6,465 bases of DNA from Thermomicrobiaceae bacterium (GTDB lineage Bacteria; Chloroflexota; Chloroflexia; Thermomicrobiales; Thermomicrobiaceae): assembly GCA_025966355.1 (NCBI GenBank), contig JAICWZ010000115.1, positions 1 through 6,465 on the forward strand, in the 5' to 3' direction. How positions within the stretch are numbered: the first letter of the stretch is position 1; every line of letters begins with the position of its first letter. The position numbers were made by a program, and so were the translations under genes. The notes under the pieces were generated by a model, which saw nothing but the letters and a program-made list of their open reading frames with translations, was not told the origin of the DNA and ran no database searches. Shown here piece by piece: positions 5,970-6,465 of this stretch.

Positions 5970-5974
5970 CTACG
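5950..5974. repeat. Short hairpin repeat at the convergent gene end
   Basis: GGGCGTCAT (5950-5958) and ATGTCGCCC (5961-5969) form a nine-base inverted repeat with one mismatch and a two-base centre, followed by CTACG. It covers the stop codon (5972-5970) of the minus-strand oxidoreductase and lies 113 bases past the exonuclease stop. It could terminate or stabilise either transcript. The CGTAGGGGCGAC word resembles dispersed repeats seen in Chloroflexota genomes, from memory only. Confidence 0.4.
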
Positions 5975-6465
5975 TGGAAGCGGTGTCGACCAGGCGCGCT
6001 GCCAACACCTCTGCGATGTGGAGCGGGCGGCGGTTGGTGAAATGGCCGATCTGCTCGTGGCAGGAGACGCCGGTCACCGCGATCACCGTGTCCTTGGCCT
6101 GCTCGCTCACCTTCGGGAAGAGCCGTTCGGCGCCGATCTTGCGCGACACCTCGTAATGCTCCGCTTCATAGCCGAATGAGCCGGCCATGCCGCAGCAACC
6201 GGCGCCGCTCTCCTCCGCGACACAACCGGCCGCGTTGAGGATTGCCATCGATGGCCCCATGCCGATGAGCGCCTTCTGGTGGCAATGGCCGTGGAAGAGA
6301 ACGCGCGGACCGGCATCGGAGCGCCAGTTGATGCCAAGCTCGCCCTGCGTGGCCAGCTTCGCCAGAAATTCGTCGAGCATGAAGCTGTTGTGTGCGATGC
6401 GTTCGACGTCGGCCGAATCGGGCAGCAGATCGGGGTATTCATCGCGCAGCGTCAGGATGCAACTC
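5970..6465 (-). CDS. FAD-binding and (Fe-S)-binding oxidoreductase, C-terminal CCG domain (partial)
   Basis: The frame enters from the right edge and ends with TAG at 5972-5970, leaving 164 visible C-terminal residues; the 5' end lies outside. The visible part is the cysteine-rich CCG domain found in glycolate oxidase, LutA and heterodisulfide reductase type proteins. It shows SCILTLRDEYPDLLPD (1-16), FHGHCHQKALIG (57-68) with Cys61, GAGCCGMAGSFGYE (87-100) with Cys90-Cys91, and VTGVSCHEQIGHF (130-142) with Cys135. The spacing and the LFPKV and HIAEVLA segments resemble large fused D-lactate dehydrogenase or YdiJ-like proteins, in which an FAD domain and two 4Fe-4S motifs precede this part. 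A separate Fe-S subunit (GlcF/LutA type) cannot be excluded without the upstream sequence. The substrate is probably a 2-hydroxyacid, by family inference. It converges with the exonuclease gene. Confidence 0.88.
   Translation of the reverse strand, partial: SCILTLRDEYPDLLPDSADVERIAHNSFMLDEFLAKLATQGELGINWRSDAGPRVLFHGHCHQKALIGMGPSMAILNAAGCVAEESGAGCCGMAGSFGYEAEHYEVSRKIGAERLFPKVSEQAKDTVIAVTGVSCHEQIGHFTNRRPLHIAEVLAARLVDTAST

Noticed and set aside
1..6465. CRISPR array, transposase, tRNA or rRNA
   Set aside because: No regularly spaced direct repeats, no transposase motifs, and no tRNA cloverleaf or rRNA sequence could be recognised on either strand.
1..6465. A new defence or biosynthetic system
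   Set aside because: Each complete gene belongs to a known housekeeping or metabolic family, and orientations change repeatedly. Only ppk2-topIB looks like a true unit, so a novel multi-gene system is not supported here.

Overview
This is a GC-rich bacterial chromosomal window with compact genes and short intergenic gaps. Initiation is mixed: AGGAG-type ribosome binding sites with ATG, and TTG for the membrane glycosyltransferase. The gene mix (class I-like PPK2, poxvirus-type topoisomerase IB, GT87 membrane glycosyltransferase, FAD/Fe-S oxidase with a CCG C-terminus) fits a high-GC Chloroflexota, possibly of the Thermomicrobia type. That placement is an inference from protein style only; there is no rRNA or other marker in the window.

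Layout. Bases 1-612 (minus) hold an ArsR-like winged-helix regulator whose C-terminus runs off the left edge. Its start region carries a near-consensus sigma-70 promoter overlapped by two nested dyads on one axis, which looks like an autoregulatory operator. Bases 744-1904 (minus) encode a type IB DNA topoisomerase with the full catalytic set. Bases 1913-2704 (minus, perhaps starting further upstream) encode a PPK2 polyphosphate kinase. The ppk2 stop codon overlaps the topoisomerase ribosome binding site, so these two are almost certainly one transcription unit read leftward. A divergent 112-base gap with a 12-base palindrome leads to a plus-strand SAM-dependent methyltransferase (2817-3437). 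A 175-base leader with hairpins then precedes a plus-strand GT87-type membrane glycosyltransferase (3613-4935).

Bases 4936-5261 contain no gene. They hold a strong terminator hairpin and a repeat-rich block in which a 41-base unit occurs twice in opposite orientation around further inverted repeats. A DEDDh 3'-5' exonuclease follows on the plus strand (5262-5837). After a 132-base convergent gap, the last feature (5970-6465, minus) is the C-terminal CCG domain of a FAD/Fe-S oxidoreductase that enters from the right edge.

The genes do not form one obvious pathway. The clearest functional unit is ppk2-topIB (nucleotide energetics plus DNA supercoil relaxation). I see no CRISPR array, transposase, prophage, toxin-antitoxin or recognisable defence system. 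The most interesting signals are the layered operator at the regulator promoter and the inverted-repeat block at 4941-5210.
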